Made by a program: the position numbers and the translations under genes. Shown here one piece after another: positions 49,201-59,630 of a stretch of 64,000 nucleotides of DNA (position 1 is the stretch's first letter; each line of letters begins with the position of its first letter). Under the pieces are notes generated by a model. The model saw only the letters and a list, made by a program, of their open reading frames with translations, was not told the origin of the DNA and searched no databases. Source of the DNA: Apostichopus japonicus (lineage: Eukaryota; Echinodermata; Holothuroidea; Aspidochirotida; Stichopodidae); NCBI RefSeq assembly GCF_037975245.1, contig NC_092574.1, positions 5,512,713 to 5,576,712 on the forward strand, given 5' to 3'.

Positions 49201-52200
49201 TCATTAACAATTCCCATAGAGTTACAATTTGAAATATTATCATTGATCAAGTAAATCCCAGAGCTTGATTCCTGAAGTAGAAAAGTAGAGTCATTGTTTC
49301 CTTGTCTTACATATTTTTGTTTTTAACATTATTAATAATCAAAATCCTAAGCCAAACTCAACCCAACAGGGAATGGTAGTTTCAAGTCCCTTTCATATAG
49401 TCAGAATTAATCCAATGAAGACAATTATAATTAATGTTATTTACCTGCAAATCTCCAGGTCTGATAACCCCTGAGTGTCCCTTGAAATCTTCATGTTTGA
49501 AAGCTCCTTTAAGCATGTAAGTTACCTGTTAGAGAAAACTATTGTGTTACATATATGAGCAGACTTGGTTCTAGGACAAACCAAGCTGAAGCAACATTTC
49601 TAAACCTGAGGACAAAAGCCACAACTAGTGCGACAATGCTACAGAATATCAACACCAATAAATTAGAATTCAACAGCAATGAGTTGTTTGTTGGTGGAAA
49701 GGCATCAACATTTTCTCAATATATGCTACAGAGTAAAATAGGTAGTCCAACTTCACTTATGTACAAACTTCAACAATCATGTAACTGAGCACTAAGACAT
49801 TCAGTGTCTGGGAATAAATTTGAGAGTTTAAAATCTCCAGCTACGGTGCTTTTGAAAAACTTCTAGCAAATTTAGCACACTCAATTTTTGGGCTATACTG
49901 ATGCTTATTAGTGATGATTTAATATTCCATCTTTGATGGACATGATGTATTCATGACACAAAACACCAACAATTATACTCACTCCAAGCATTAATAGACA
50001 CTCTTAGAATACATTAAAAGGTATTTAAGTCAATGTCCATGTCAGGTTCCTGCATAAACTTGAACTTTGTTGGCGTTGACCAAAGTGTCAACCTATGTGG
50101 CTAGGGTTGACAAAAAAATGTTTGTGAATAGTGCTAAGAGACAAATAGAGGGCAGTATTTCACTTTGACAATATGAGTTAGAGATTTGTATTGAAAAATA
50201 AAAGAACAATTTGGGTCAGTCTATTCAGGTACCATACCACAGACTTTACAATATAATTACAATAATGTACATCCACCTGGGAAGTTGACCATCAGGAAAG
50301 GCACCTATTTTCATGTTTGCAGTTATTGTTATTAATTTTTTTTTTGCTTGGATGTTGAAGAGTATGAAATGAACCATTGATGATGTAATAATCTTAGTGA
50401 TTAGAAGTGATTTTTAAGGCATTTTAGAAATGTTTGTGAAACAGGAAGACTTTGCAATGAGAGCTGGCACATGGGTTATACTACAGATGCTAAATTTTCT
50501 TTGACCTCAAAATTTAAACAGTGATGATGGGTTAATTTGTAAATTCCACATAGTCCAAGCCATTAGCAATGATATGGTGGGAAGTATATATGTCAACTGG
50601 AAACTTTCATCTATGCTCTAGTGTGACACATTCACTCTTTGTGGTAACAGTGACTAAAATCCATTTATAATAGTTGAGGCACATGATAGCCTCCTTGGTG
50701 TCGCTGCAAAAAAATGCTTGAAACGTTTGTATTTAAATTTACCCATTATCCACTGACTTACCATGTTGTTAGTTTTCACAGTAATGAAGAGACACACTGA
50801 TTCTTGTAGTTATACATCTAGTAATAATCTTTCCATGTAAGTAGATGTTTTCACTCACTGTTTCAAATCCTCTATGAGGATGGTCAGGAAAGCCAGCAGG
50901 TTTAGCAACTTTGAACTCATCCAACATCAAAAATGGGTCCAGATTACGTAGCTGCAAGATTAAAGAAAACAGTGCAATTAACAAATTTGAGATGTTACGC
51001 TGGTCTAGACAGAGGGCCTGTAAGGGTGACTACTGTAGGCACAACATTACTGTGATATGTTACAGAACATTAGAAGTTGGACTACCTACCTAGTCTACCA
51101 CACAGACCATGAGGTCAGCTCCTCAGAGCTAGTGATATGTTACATATTACTGTGATATGTTACAGAACATTAGAAGTTGGACTACCTACCTAGTCTACCA
51201 CACAGACCATGAGGTCAGCTCCTTAGAGCTACAGTAGTGATATGTTACATATTACTCTGATATGTTACAGAACATTAGAAGTTGGACTACCTACCTAGTC
51301 TACCACACAGACCATGAGGTCAGCTCCTTAGAGCTACAGTAGTGATATGTTACATATTACTCTGATATGTTACAGAACATTAGAAGTTGGACTACCTACC
51401 TAGTCTACCACACAGACCATGAGGTCAGCTCATTAGAGCTAGTGATATGTTACATATTACTGTGATATGTTACAGAACATTAGAAGTTGGACTACCTATC
51501 TAGTCTACCACACAGACCATTAGGTCAGCTCCTTAGAGCTAGTGATATGTTACATATTACTGTGATATGTTACAGAACATTAGAAGTTGGATTACCTATC
51601 TAGTCTACCACACAGACCATGAGGTCAGCTCCTTAGAGCTAGTGATATGTTACATATTACTGTGATATGTTACAGAATATTAGAAGTTGGACTACCTACC
51701 TAGTCTACCACACAGACCATGAGGTCAGCTCCTTAGAAATAGTGATATGTTACATATTACTGTGACATGTTACAGAACATTAGAAGTTGGACTACCTACC
51801 TAGTCTACCACACAGACCATGAGGTCAGCTCCTTAGAGCTAGTGATATGTTACATATTACTGTGATATGTTACAGAACATTAGAAGTTGGACTACCTATC
51901 TAGTCTCCCACACATACCATGAGGTCAGCTCCTTAGAGCTAGTGATATGTTACATATTACTGTGATATGTTACAGAACATTAGAAGTTGGACTACCTATC
52001 TAGTCTACCACACAGACCATGAGGTCAGCTCCTTAGAGCTAGTGATATGTTACATATTACTGTGATATGTTACAGAACATTAGAAGTTGGACTACCTATC
52101 TAGTCTACCACACAGACCATGAGGTCAGCTCCTTAGAGCTAGTGATATGTTACATATTACTGTGATATGTTACAGAACATTAGAAGTTGGACTACCTACC

Positions 52201-53379
52201 TAGTCTACCACACAGACCATGAGGTCAGCTCCTTAGAGCTAGTGATATGTTACATATTACTACAGAACATTAGAAGTTGGATTATCTACCTAGTCTACCA
52301 CACAGACGATGAGGTCAGCTCCTTGATCTTCAAGAGCTTGCCCTTAAACAAATGCCCTTTTAACAGTCATGGAAAACAACCTGGTTTTCTGGTTGTATAA
52401 ACTTCATTCCTCCTCAAAGTTTTGAGTTAGGAGTGTTTGAAAGCCAAGGCACCACATACATACATTCACACACATCATCATCATTGCACAGATTTCTTAG
52501 CCTGGTATCAACAAAGGATTGACATTGACAATTAAATTAATGATAACTCCAATATCATGGTTGAGTTGGACTTAAAGGAGTATTCAGAAGACGTTTTACT
52601 ATCTTAATGGCAATGTTGAAACCTGGAATACTGTATGTATGGAAACATTTTCTGTGTACTGGTCATTTCTTTCTGGTTGAACTAAATTATAGAAACCTGA
52701 CCATTGTGCCTAAAGTTATCCTTTAAGGACAGGTGGGAGGGCAGAATTGGACTTTATAATACTCATATCTATTTACTTTTATAACTACTGGCTATTTCTT
52801 TTCAATGTTTCATACTTTCATTTTTTTTTAAATCATTCGATGAGCAGACCACCTTAGGGAAGGTGGGAGGGGCAGAATTGGACTATTGCCTATTTACTAA
52901 TAACTATTTACTCTTATAACTGTTTAAGTGTATATGTTTTGAAACTTTTAATAAAAGAAAAATCATCAGATGAGCAGATTAGGATTTTTTGATATTGCAC
53001 TGGTGGTTTGACATTTGATTAGTATTGAATTAAAAAATAACAAAAATTGGAGCAAAAATCTTATTTCAACAATTCCACAAGAAAGCAAATGTTGAAATAA
53101 ACTGAGAATACATGATAAATACCTGTCTGGTGCCTCAAGTGAGAAAACAAATTTTTTTAGAAATATATACTTTTCCTTCAAAAGGTATCAGAACCCTCAT
53201 TATGACTGGATTATGATTTAAGAAATGGTCACCAATGGCAACAACAAAAAAACAAAGAAAGAATTTTCTGTTTACTTTACCTGAGGTCTCCCCACACTTC
53301 TTCTTACTCTGGCACCCACACCTTCAGCTTGTTCAACACTAAGAACTGACTGTTTGACCTGTCTTGCAACTAATGCCAT
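30397..53379 (-). CDS. PIR: Pirin (Fe-binding bicupin), complete coding set in 8 exons
   Basis: Pirin is a nuclear iron-binding cupin protein, known in mammals as a redox-sensitive co-regulator of NF-kappa-B. Related proteins have quercetinase activity. Eight exons on the minus strand join in frame: 53379-53281, 50951-50859, 49525-49445, 48129-47923, 43379-43250, 42227-42145, 41570-41504 and 30488-30397, giving 283 codons plus stop (human pirin has 290). All junctions have GT-AG borders and matching phases. The iron ligands are present: both His in DHPHRG (residues 57 and 59) and the His and Glu of VHSEMP (101 and 103). Other landmarks are [45 protein letters not shown] and GPFVMNT. The C-terminus stops right after FELARK, about eight residues shorter than in human. 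The start was placed at MALVARQ by comparison; the frame stays open to the 5' edge of that exon, so a longer N-terminus is possible. Confidence 0.96.
32804..33060. repeat. 65-bp tandem repeat, 4 copies
   Basis: Four near-identical units containing CAGTCTTGAATATTAAGTAG, GGAAAATGAAAGCAT and CATGCAAGCTTTTCAATTC. Located in the last pirin intron. Confidence 0.95.
34468..35713. repeat. 31-bp minisatellite, two blocks
   Basis: Units of about 31 bp built from ACATGGGTAGTAGAGGGGTA and CAGGTTCAAGT. The first block (34468-34862) is more degenerate and the second (34955-35713) more homogeneous. They are separated by about 90 bp of unique sequence. Some units are shortened by loss of the GTTCAAG word. 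Minus-strand frames across it (Tyr/Pro/Thr/Leu-rich) are artefacts. Lies in the last pirin intron. Confidence 0.95.
36241..36979. repeat. 46-bp minisatellite, about 16 copies
   Basis: Units of about 43-51 bp with the words ACTGAATGACTGAACACAGT, CTTACACATGTTGTGCCGTA and GCACAA. Length variants lack an ACA or add AAT. Lies in the last pirin intron. Confidence 0.95.
37206..37250. repeat. (AT)n microsatellite
   Basis: About 22 uninterrupted TA dinucleotides in the last pirin intron. Confidence 0.95.
39949..39966. promoter_or_regulatory. Two CRE-like TGACGTCA palindromes
   Basis: Two full TGACGTCA sites (39949-39956 and 39959-39966) separated by two bases. They lie about 130 bp upstream of the ATG of the acidic ORF fragment at 40099. 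TGACGTCA is the CREB/ATF consensus. Function here is inferred only. Confidence 0.4.
40099..40367 (+). pseudogene. Acidic ORF fragment with a frameshift, EPYQ motif
   Basis: An ATG at 40099 opens [17 protein letters not shown] and stops at TAA 26 codons later. A second frame, shifted by one base, continues at 40185 through [13 protein letters not shown] and [15 protein letters not shown] and meets a GTAAGA donor-like site near 40365. Acidic openings followed by an EPY(Q/R)FEP-like block resemble the start of uncharacterised invertebrate proteins with a P2X7 C-terminal-like domain. That match is from memory and weak. It may be a decayed first exon. It lies on the opposite strand to pirin, inside its last intron. 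Confidence 0.3.
40610..40858 (-). pseudogene. THAP-domain zinc-finger pseudogene
   Basis: The frame reads [20 protein letters not shown] and [20 protein letters not shown]. This is the THAP domain C2CH layout: two Cys five residues apart, the central Lys/Trp-type segment, then the LCSEHF box. Here the LC/SEHF junction is broken by four extra bases (a TGTA-type duplication near 40693). After the break the other frame continues [16 protein letters not shown], then a stop. The expected Met is TTG (40858-40856). THAP domains occur in transcription factors and in P-element-type transposases, so the source could be either. Confidence 0.65.
41504..41570 (-). CDS. PIR: Pirin exon 7
   Basis: A 67-bp exon too short to stand out as an open frame. 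Acceptor CTCATTTGCAG, then AATGATGAACC; donor GTTTGT after CAACATG. It encodes [15 protein letters not shown] and NEPIVQHG, matching the segment before GPFVMNT in vertebrate pirin. The phase-1 donor fits exon 8. Confidence 0.95.
42145..42227 (-). CDS. PIR: Pirin exon 6
   Basis: Acceptor ACTAAACTAG, donor GTAAGT after GAAAACAAG. It encodes [13 protein letters not shown] and [14 protein letters not shown], part of the second cupin barrel. Confidence 0.95.
42459..42960 (+). mobile_element. 3' end of a Penelope-like retroelement
   Basis: 42459-42539 encodes [20 protein letters not shown] and IQEGHD, then TAA. This is the C-terminal end of the GIY-YIG endonuclease of Penelope-like elements (W-x5-RT-x-P-x-GLN signature). 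After it come a long C/T-rich stretch (42540-42840) and a terminal segment with a hammerhead-like motif at 42877-42908. The coding part upstream of the poly-C run at 42435-42450 is missing. Inserted in pirin intron 5, antisense to pirin. Confidence 0.75.
42877..42908 (+). ncRNA. Hammerhead-ribozyme-like motif
   Basis: TTGAAGA followed by A, a six-base-pair hairpin GATCCT-GCT-AGGATC, then GAAAC and GTC. This is the order of a hammerhead core (CUGANGA, stem II, GAAA, stem III side, GUC), except that the first base of the core is T instead of C. Penelope-like elements are known to carry such motifs in their terminal repeats. The C-to-T change would be expected to cripple cleavage. Confidence 0.45.
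43250..43379 (-). CDS. PIR: Pirin exon 5
   Basis: Acceptor GTTTTTCAG, donor GTGAGA. It encodes [20 protein letters not shown], then [20 protein letters not shown] and AYF, with a split Gly. It covers the linker and the start of the second cupin. Confidence 0.96.
43590..43693. repeat. (CCCT)n microsatellite
   Basis: Runs of CCCT and CCCCT with no other sequence between. In pirin intron 4. Frames across it are artefacts. Confidence 0.95.
45823..46918 (-). mobile_element. 5'-truncated LINE, ORF2 C-terminal part
   Basis: On the minus strand an open frame of about 333 codons (46907-45906) ends in TAA. It carries the zinc-knuckle region found after the reverse transcriptase of non-LTR retrotransposons: C-x2-C-x8-H-x4-C at residues 223, 226, 235 and 240, followed by HVERFW. 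A short 3' tail ends in a 13-base A-run (T-run 45823-45835 on plus). The reverse transcriptase and endonuclease are missing, and an in-frame TGA lies just upstream of the preserved part, where truncation is inferred. Flanks share only AACCGT, so no clear target duplication. Inserted in pirin intron 4 in pirin's orientation. Confidence 0.85.
47923..48129 (-). CDS. PIR: Pirin exon 4 (iron ligands His and Glu)
   Basis: Acceptor GTCATTTCTAG, donor GTCAGT. 69 codons in phase 0: [38 protein letters not shown], then to GESFGVK. The His and Glu of VHSEMP are two of the four metal ligands. Confidence 0.97.
48193..48762. mobile_element. Fold-back MITE with TTAA flanks
   Basis: The left end GGATTGGTTCAG and right end CTGAACCAATCCT are inverted. 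Both are bordered by TTAA (48189-48192 and 48763-48766), as for piggyBac- or Kolobok-type insertions. The arms stay recognisably complementary over about 200 bases, including GTCACATCCTCAC near 48370 and its inverse GTGAGGATGTGACATCAC near 48585. Located in pirin intron 3. Confidence 0.7.
49445..49525 (-). CDS. PIR: Pirin exon 3
   Basis: Acceptor TCTCTAACAG, donor GTAAAT. 27 codons, [14 protein letters not shown] and [13 protein letters not shown], the first-cupin strands between the two metal-ligand motifs. Phase 0 at both ends. Confidence 0.95.
50859..50951 (-). CDS. PIR: Pirin exon 2 (first two iron ligands)
   Basis: Acceptor TTAATCTTGCAG, donor GTGAGT. 31 codons: [31 protein letters not shown]. 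The two His of DHPHRG bind the metal. Confidence 0.97.
51046..52324. repeat. 100-bp minisatellite, about 13 copies
   Basis: Exactly 100-bp periodicity over most of the array. Each unit contains GTGATATGTTACAGAACATT, AGAAGTTGGACTACCTACCT and CATGAGGTCAGCTCCTTAGA. Copies differ at only a few positions. A few units carry a three- to four-base ACAGT insertion and the last is shortened. Lies in pirin intron 1, next to exon 2. Confidence 0.97.
52725..52978. repeat. Diverged tandem duplication, about 133-bp unit
   Basis: Two copies share AGGTGGGAGG(G)GCAGAATTGG, a TTTACT-TTATAACT block and AATCATxxGATGAGCAGA. They sit in pirin intron 1 and are older than the neighbouring 100-bp array, judging by their divergence. 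Confidence 0.7.
53281..53379 (-). CDS. PIR: Pirin exon 1 coding part (start codon)
   Basis: Encodes [20 protein letters not shown], then [13 protein letters not shown]; donor GTAAAG. The start was chosen because human pirin begins at the equivalent place. The exon extends 50 bases further 5' to an acceptor at 53430-53431 (TTTTGGTGCAG), open in frame without a stop. The rest may be 5' untranslated sequence or an N-terminal extension. Confidence 0.88.
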
Positions 53380-53429
53380 TGTTGTATTTCCCGATGAAAA
53401 CTTGAAATCTGCAGTTGGAGGGTCAAATT

Positions 53430-56315
53430 CTGCACCAAAAGTAGACCAAAAGTTTCAGAGAATAATGAAATTTATGAATAAAATGTTCAGGGAGTCCTGG
53501 AGATGAAGAAAAAGCAAACGGATATTGTGGTTAAGCGAAATGTTGCCTGTTTGGCTCTCCATGGGTGAACTCTGAGAAGCAGCTGGTCACCAGCTGGGGC
53601 CATGCTGTTTGGTCACTGCTGACCAAGATTTTAAGCATAGAGGATCTATGACATCAAGCTTTGCTAGTAAACTAATTAACTGAAAAATACAGATATTTTC
53701 TGGGGTTGATGGCAAGAGTTTCCTGTTTGTAATGACACAGCTTCCATAGACGTTGTGAGGGTTTGAAGGATGCTGGCTATCACCTTTAATTAATACCAGG
53801 CTGAGACTGTTCTTAACTTGTGACGTGAATACACTGATGAAACTGGATACTATTGCGTTGTTCTGTATTTCTTTCTGCTAGGACCCTTCCATGTCCCCCT
53901 TGGGTGCATCTCTTTTCAATATAAAAAAAATCTGTCACCAAGACTGAATGATACCCCATACAATGTAAAGTGTTGTACCAACAATTTTGTTCACAAGAGT
54001 ATACAGTGTCCAAAGGAGAGGGAGGGAAAGGGGTGGTCAAACAAGAATTACCATGTTGGAACTTCACAGTACTTATATGTTGCCAAAGTTATGTTGTTAT
54101 AAGTTTTTGGTATCCACAGAATTCACACAAAAAAGTTCTTCTCATCAAGGTAAAACCATTCTTGTTGCTTCAAATGAGCACTGATAATGGCCTACAGATA
54201 GATAATGTTGAAACCACGAGTAGCTCATCATTAATCACTTTTAAAAAGTTGATCTCGATATTTAAAACAGAGTTGAGTGAGCAGTAATGCTTTCTTGGCT
54301 TGAGTAAAAGGCAATCAGTATATTATACTAGTCTCCATAATAAACTTAGCACAGACAAGATGACTGTTATTCATCATTCTGTTTACAAAGTAATAATAAA
54401 ACTAGAAAAACTAAATCATCATAATAAGAAGAAGAAACAAACGCAATTTAGAATCAGTGCATTTGTTGACTTTTCTTCTTCTTTAAATCAGCTCAGCTCA
54501 CTGGTGAAAAAGAAAGCATGCCATGCTTATTCACCCCACCATTGGGTAAATAGTCACAACCATTATAGTTTAACTGGTTAAGTGTACAACTTCTGTAAAG
54601 ATGTGTAGCATGGAGACTGCGAAGTTCGGACACCAGAGCCTTAAAAGACCCCAAAACTAGTATAACTTCCTTCTATTGACAAATATGTAAGTAGGCCTAC
54701 TTACTTGCACACGGATAATTTTGGAGAGATAATAACTGTAGCTTTGTAGTTTTTGTGAAATTGGCTCTTGCTGTAGGTTGTCATAGTGGAATCGTGTATT
54801 TCTTAGGGGTGTCCGAACTACGCAGTGTTCCGAACTTCGCAATACTGACTATACTGTACTAGGCCCACTAACCTATCAATTTCTATGCTTTAGACTAAGA
54901 ATACTTCAGAAGGTTAATACTCATAGAATGGTAATACTACACTAGACTAGTACTGATACGTAGACGAACTCACAGAAAGTTAGGCCTAACGTTAGGCCTA
55001 GGGTTACCGAATGCCAGTTTTGCGAATCCATATTGGGAATACCAACAACTTCTAAGACGAAGACATCGGCCAGGCGACTTAACATACCCCAACAGAGGCT
55101 AGGTGCTTGCATCGCGCTGTTTCTACCCGATTACAGTGAAACCAAAGACAGTTTACCTTAGATTGGGTGTACATGTCCTGTCTTTCGGTGAATTTAAAGA
55201 TTTTAAATAGTCACAGACGGTGGCTGTACTGTACTGTTTAGAGAGACACTGACACCCCATTCAAGTACGGTGGTCCGTAAGCAACATACAAACGTTGTGC
55301 TTACGTATAGTACTAGTAGGGTACGACATATTACAAATGATCTGAATTTACTTTAATTAAGGGAGTTTCAGGAATGAATATATGTGGATGATATTTGCTG
55401 TGTACTGAACTTGAAAATAAGTAAATATTTGTCGAGTTGACACGTTAGTTACTATAACGTGACATCATGGCAGCGATGTTGATGTATTGATAACACTTCA
55501 ACATAATCTTTGTAAGTTGAGTTGTTACACTAACAGATTCGGGAATTTTAACAAGTATTCATGAATGAACATATGATCACTGTGTTATCGCCATCCCGAA
55601 AGGGCAATTCACGAGGTGCACTTTATACTACCAATAGTTTTGGACAAAAATGATGGCAAGTTACTTTCTAAAAAAAAGCACTAACATACACCTCCAAGAC
55701 CACCGTAGCATATATTGTATACAGAGAGCTTAGAGTAGCAGCTCCCTGGTAAGAGCTATGATAAACTGCGAGTCACATGCTATCATAGGCCTAAGACCGA
55801 TTTTACTCACTTGAACCCAGACGGCGGATACGCGATGGTTCCAAGCACTGAACTAAATTCAATGTGATTCCAACCCGTTGTCTCATAAAGTTTTGCTGAG
55901 TCATTGAGTAGCCTCCACTGATTACACACATTTTATTAATATTTTGCTGAGTCATGTTGGAAAAATCGAGACAAAATTGCCATTGGACAGGAACGTTGTT
56001 TTAATAACAATTAGCATACCTGTAGTATCCATCCCATACATGTTTAGATACGACTGTATGTCATTGGACTGTTTCACCACTGGGCCATATTTACATGCCC
56101 ATGAGTCCCCAGTACTCAGCGCGACGTCGCCACTGTGTAGAGTTCCAAAGTTGCCAAATTTGTCAGTAATCCTTGTTGAAAGCTAACAGGAATCTATGCC
56201 ATTGTAATAATGTGTGACGGTAGGTATGTGCCGTTTAAGGTGCCCTGGCTCTTAAACACGAAAAGTCACTATAACTCGTACGAACTTCAAACTTGCAATT
56301 GGTTTGCAGATTCCA
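53430..56315. other. Pirin upstream region
   Basis: A 5' exon of pirin must lie upstream because exon 1 begins at an acceptor. A weak candidate ends at 55811 on the minus strand with a GTGAGT donor (GTTCAA/GTGAGT). A short inverted pair (TGCGAAGTTCGGACACC near 54618; GGTGTCCGAACTACGCA near 54810, with CCGAACTTCGCA just beyond) suggests another decayed MITE at about 54618-54842. GTTAGGCCTAACGTTAGGCC occurs near 54980. Confidence 0.35.
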
Positions 56316-56323
56316 AGTTAGTT

Positions 56324-56799
56324 TAAGGTGACCATGCAGACGTCCCCGATTTCCGGGGACAGTCCCCAATTACAGTGTGTTGTCCCCGATGAACAAGTGT
56401 CACCGAAAATTTCCCCGATTCGTCAAAATGTTCAGGAATTTCGAAAAATCCCACATTATTAGTAAAATAATTGTCAAAACAAAATTTAGTCAAGTGTGTA
56501 GTCGCAGAACGGAACTAACCAGTATTTCAGGTGGGCCAGTGTAAAGTGGAAACACTGTTAAAATATGCTAGATCGATCTAGCCTAGCACTCTTTCGTAAA
56601 GTAATGAAATTTCATCTAAGAAAAAGCTACATTTTTGAAAATAAAATTGATTTAAAAAGTGCTTCTAAGTATCACCATTTTACATCTAAGCACCTTATAG
56701 GCACTTGAAAATTTTCCAATGGGGAGGGGGTGTACCCCTCCCCCAATCAGTCACGCAATAAATGTCCCTGATTCCAGTCAGGAAACTATGGTCACCTTA
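56324..56799. mobile_element. hAT-like MITE with perfect 8-bp duplication
   Basis: A 476-bp element with a perfect 12-bp terminal inverted repeat TAAGGTGACCAT / ATGGTCACCTTA, flanked by AGTTAGTT on both sides (56316-56323 and 56800-56807). The interior has GTCCCCGATTTCCGGGGAC (a hairpin) and a GGGGAGGGGGTGTACCCCTC palindrome near 56720. No coding capacity. Confidence 0.93.
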
Positions 56800-56807
56800 A
56801 GTTAGTT

Positions 56808-58056
56808 AGTTCTTGGATGTTTTCGCTATTGAGCGATGTCAAAGTCCAAAAGTTGCAAAAATAATAGAAGTTCCATGTAAACATGCAAGTAGCTTCTCAA
56901 CATCTATGGTAAAGCTTGCATGAATCTCATACTTAATGAGTACCGGGCGTACTATCCTTTGAGTAGTTTTGGGAGAGGTCTAAGGTCACTTGACTAAGTT
57001 CAATATATGAAAACTTTGTAATCAAGCTATATGTTATCAATTATAGATATGATGAATTACTAAAGTGAACGGAAAATACGGAAGTGTAGAGGGGGACATT
57101 GCATTGTAGACTTGCACACTTTCTTAAACTTGTGAAAACGTCAATAAACTGAAATTACCGTGTTTCGCAGTTAGTAAAACTCATCAATACCTCAAAAGAC
57201 TGAAAATTACGCGTTTGCAGACTTTGAACAACTCGTCAAAACGTCAAAATTCTGAAAATTACCCTTTTGCACACTTATTACAACTCGTCAGAAAGTCCAA
57301 ATTCTGAAAATTTTCGTTTTGCACATTTAGTACAACTCGTCAAAGCATCAAATATCTGAAAATTGTTGTTTTGCACAACAACAAAAAAGCACTAGCCAAT
57401 ATCAGTATAGCAGTCAGTCTGTGCTCTTGATATTCAAGATTAGCTCAGTAAATGCTACATACGCCATTAAGAACTTAATCTGGAAACTATACTACGAAGC
57501 AGTTACACGGAGCAAAGATCTAACGCCTATTTTATGACTCTCTCGCAATTATAAAGGTATTACATGTCATTTGACGCATCTTTAAATAAAAAATGTCTCA
57601 ATGTTTTATTTGGGTACATACAAAGTTTAGCATAGTGTTACAAAAGTAATGGTAATGGGTCACTTCAAACCTCTGTTATATCTGGTTGTATCACCTCCAA
57701 TCCTCCTTATTTGCACACGGTGTCCTTGGTCCAAAGTGAAATGTTTTATTAAGTGAATTGCTGGTGCATTCCGAAGTATATTTAGGATATGGATGAGGTT
57801 TAAAGTTAGGTCTACGCGCAAGGGTGTTCGAATAAGTACTTCTTTTGTGTGAGGTAATACGGTCTGCACTCCCACCCCTCCTCAACCCCAATAAAAAAGC
57901 CTAAATGTGAATACTTTGAAATTTCACCGTCAAAGATGGAATGCTTATCCTTGAAGCCTGGTATTATTTTCAATGCCCGGCCCTAGGGTGTAGGGATGTT
58001 AAGTTGGCGGGTAAACTTTCCTTCTTTCGATTCCTATTTTTCGTAACATACCGATG
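56808..58056. other. Intergenic; imperfect repeats near 57180-57370
   Basis: Four loosely repeated segments (57180-57370) share CAAAA/CTGAAAATT and TTTTGCACA with AACTCGTCA, with a period of about 60 bp. No gene recognised. Confidence 0.5.
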
Positions 58057-58064
58057 GTCGACCT

Positions 58065-58439
58065 CAGTGGCGGAGCTAGGGGTATTGGTCAAGGGGGCGA
58101 GAATGGTCTGTAGTGGCGCTTTCAACACTATCTAGGCGGAGCGCCATGACAAGTTGGCGCGGACCGTACAGAATTTTTTGAGTAAAGATACCTACTAGAT
58201 CGCCGGAAATGACCCTTTCCTGGCCTTGCTAATTTGCAAATAAACGAAGAATAAGTAGGTGTCATCGCCAACAAAATGTGACAAATGTCAATAGGTAGAT
58301 GAGAGCGCAATGAAAAAGTAAATAATCGCGAATAAGTAAAAGTGGTAAAAAGCTGAAAAGGGCGCCAGCAGTCCATGTGAGTCCGTCAGGGGAGGGGGGC
58401 ATCCGCCCCCCCCCCGACTGTATGGACGCACCGCCACTG
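58065..58439. mobile_element. hAT-like MITE, 7/8 duplication
   Basis: A 375-bp element starting CAGTGGCGGAGCTAGGGG and ending CACCGCCACTG. The flanks GTCGACCT (58057-58064) and GTCGGCCT (58440-58447) match at 7/8. It carries the same CTATCTAGGCGGAGCGCCA core with a TTGGCGCGGA partner as the elements at 889 and 1354, so it is a short member of that family. Confidence 0.88.
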
Positions 58440-58447
58440 GTCGGCCT

Positions 58448-59622
58448 TGCGAGAGGCCGGTGACCTCGACCAAGTTCCTTCTCCCCAAATCTTCCAGTAT
58501 ATACCTACACACGTTCTGAGTAAAGAACTTGCTTGGAATGTAAACAGCGAGAGTATAACCATCGCACATGCATATTCTTATCAGTATCCAAACATCCCTT
58601 GTACCCACTTAGTTTTGATTTTTCCAGCAAACTTTTCATAGGTGCCCAATACAAAAACGTCCAGGTTCCGTAATTCTTTCTTACCTGAGGCAACACACTT
58701 ATTTAACTCACGTGTAAAGAGATCTAGCCACAGTGTGTGATCTATCACTTGCAGCCCTCTGTTCTGCCCCTGTTACTGTTCTGGTTCTGCCTATTTAGTT
58801 TTATTCTCGTAGTTGTTCACTTATAGTTTACTTATTGTATGTTTATGTTTGTATTCACTATTATGTTTACTGTCGACGGGAAATAATTTCCGTTTTCTGT
58901 TTTTCTGAAATGGACAATAAATTTTCTATCTATCTATCTATAGATGACGCAATTTATGATGGCCCCGTTCGCCCGCAGACATGTCAACTCCGATCTCTAC
59001 AATTGCGTGCCCAAAGATAAATGAATACTGTACTCAGTTTGGAATGCAGAAAATGTTTACTAGACTTGTTACCAGTCGGTTCTACCGATTGTAACCGTTT
59101 AGCGTAGTGGGTATATATGATATGAACAAACTATACTATTTCGCTGGTAAATATTGTACGCCTACGCCGGCTAGCCTAACGAAAGGAATGATGTTGTCGG
59201 GTAACGACAGTCTATTTCATTAGTTTTATCGACGGGTTACCTACCGATATCCAGGTTCGGAAGAAATTTCTTGCTTTAAATACATACCGCAATATTTCAT
59301 TGTAAAGGCAATTCTTCTAACGTTAGATTTAGCGTTAGGCCTACCTAGTTTTAGTCAACGCCCTTGCCTAACGTTAACTTGCGTGTAGGGTAGCCAAGAT
59401 AACGTTTCTGCGTGAGGCCTAACTCAGTAACTATGCAAGCTATCTTTGTACAGTAGACACGTTTGTTGCTAAAATTAAGGCTACAATGCTTAGGCCTACC
59501 CTTTAGTATAATAATAATAATGTACCTTTACATAGGATAATTCCAACGAAAATACTTGCCACCTATGGCAAGATACACATTCGAAGGTTCTGTAGATGGT
59601 ATAGGCCTAGGCCTAGGCAGCA
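58448..59622. other. Intergenic; CTAT microsatellite
   Basis: A (CTAT)4 run at about 58926-58942. No exon recognised. Several TAGGCCTA-type words near 59333-59610. Confidence 0.45.
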
Positions 59623-59630
59623 TGATTCAT

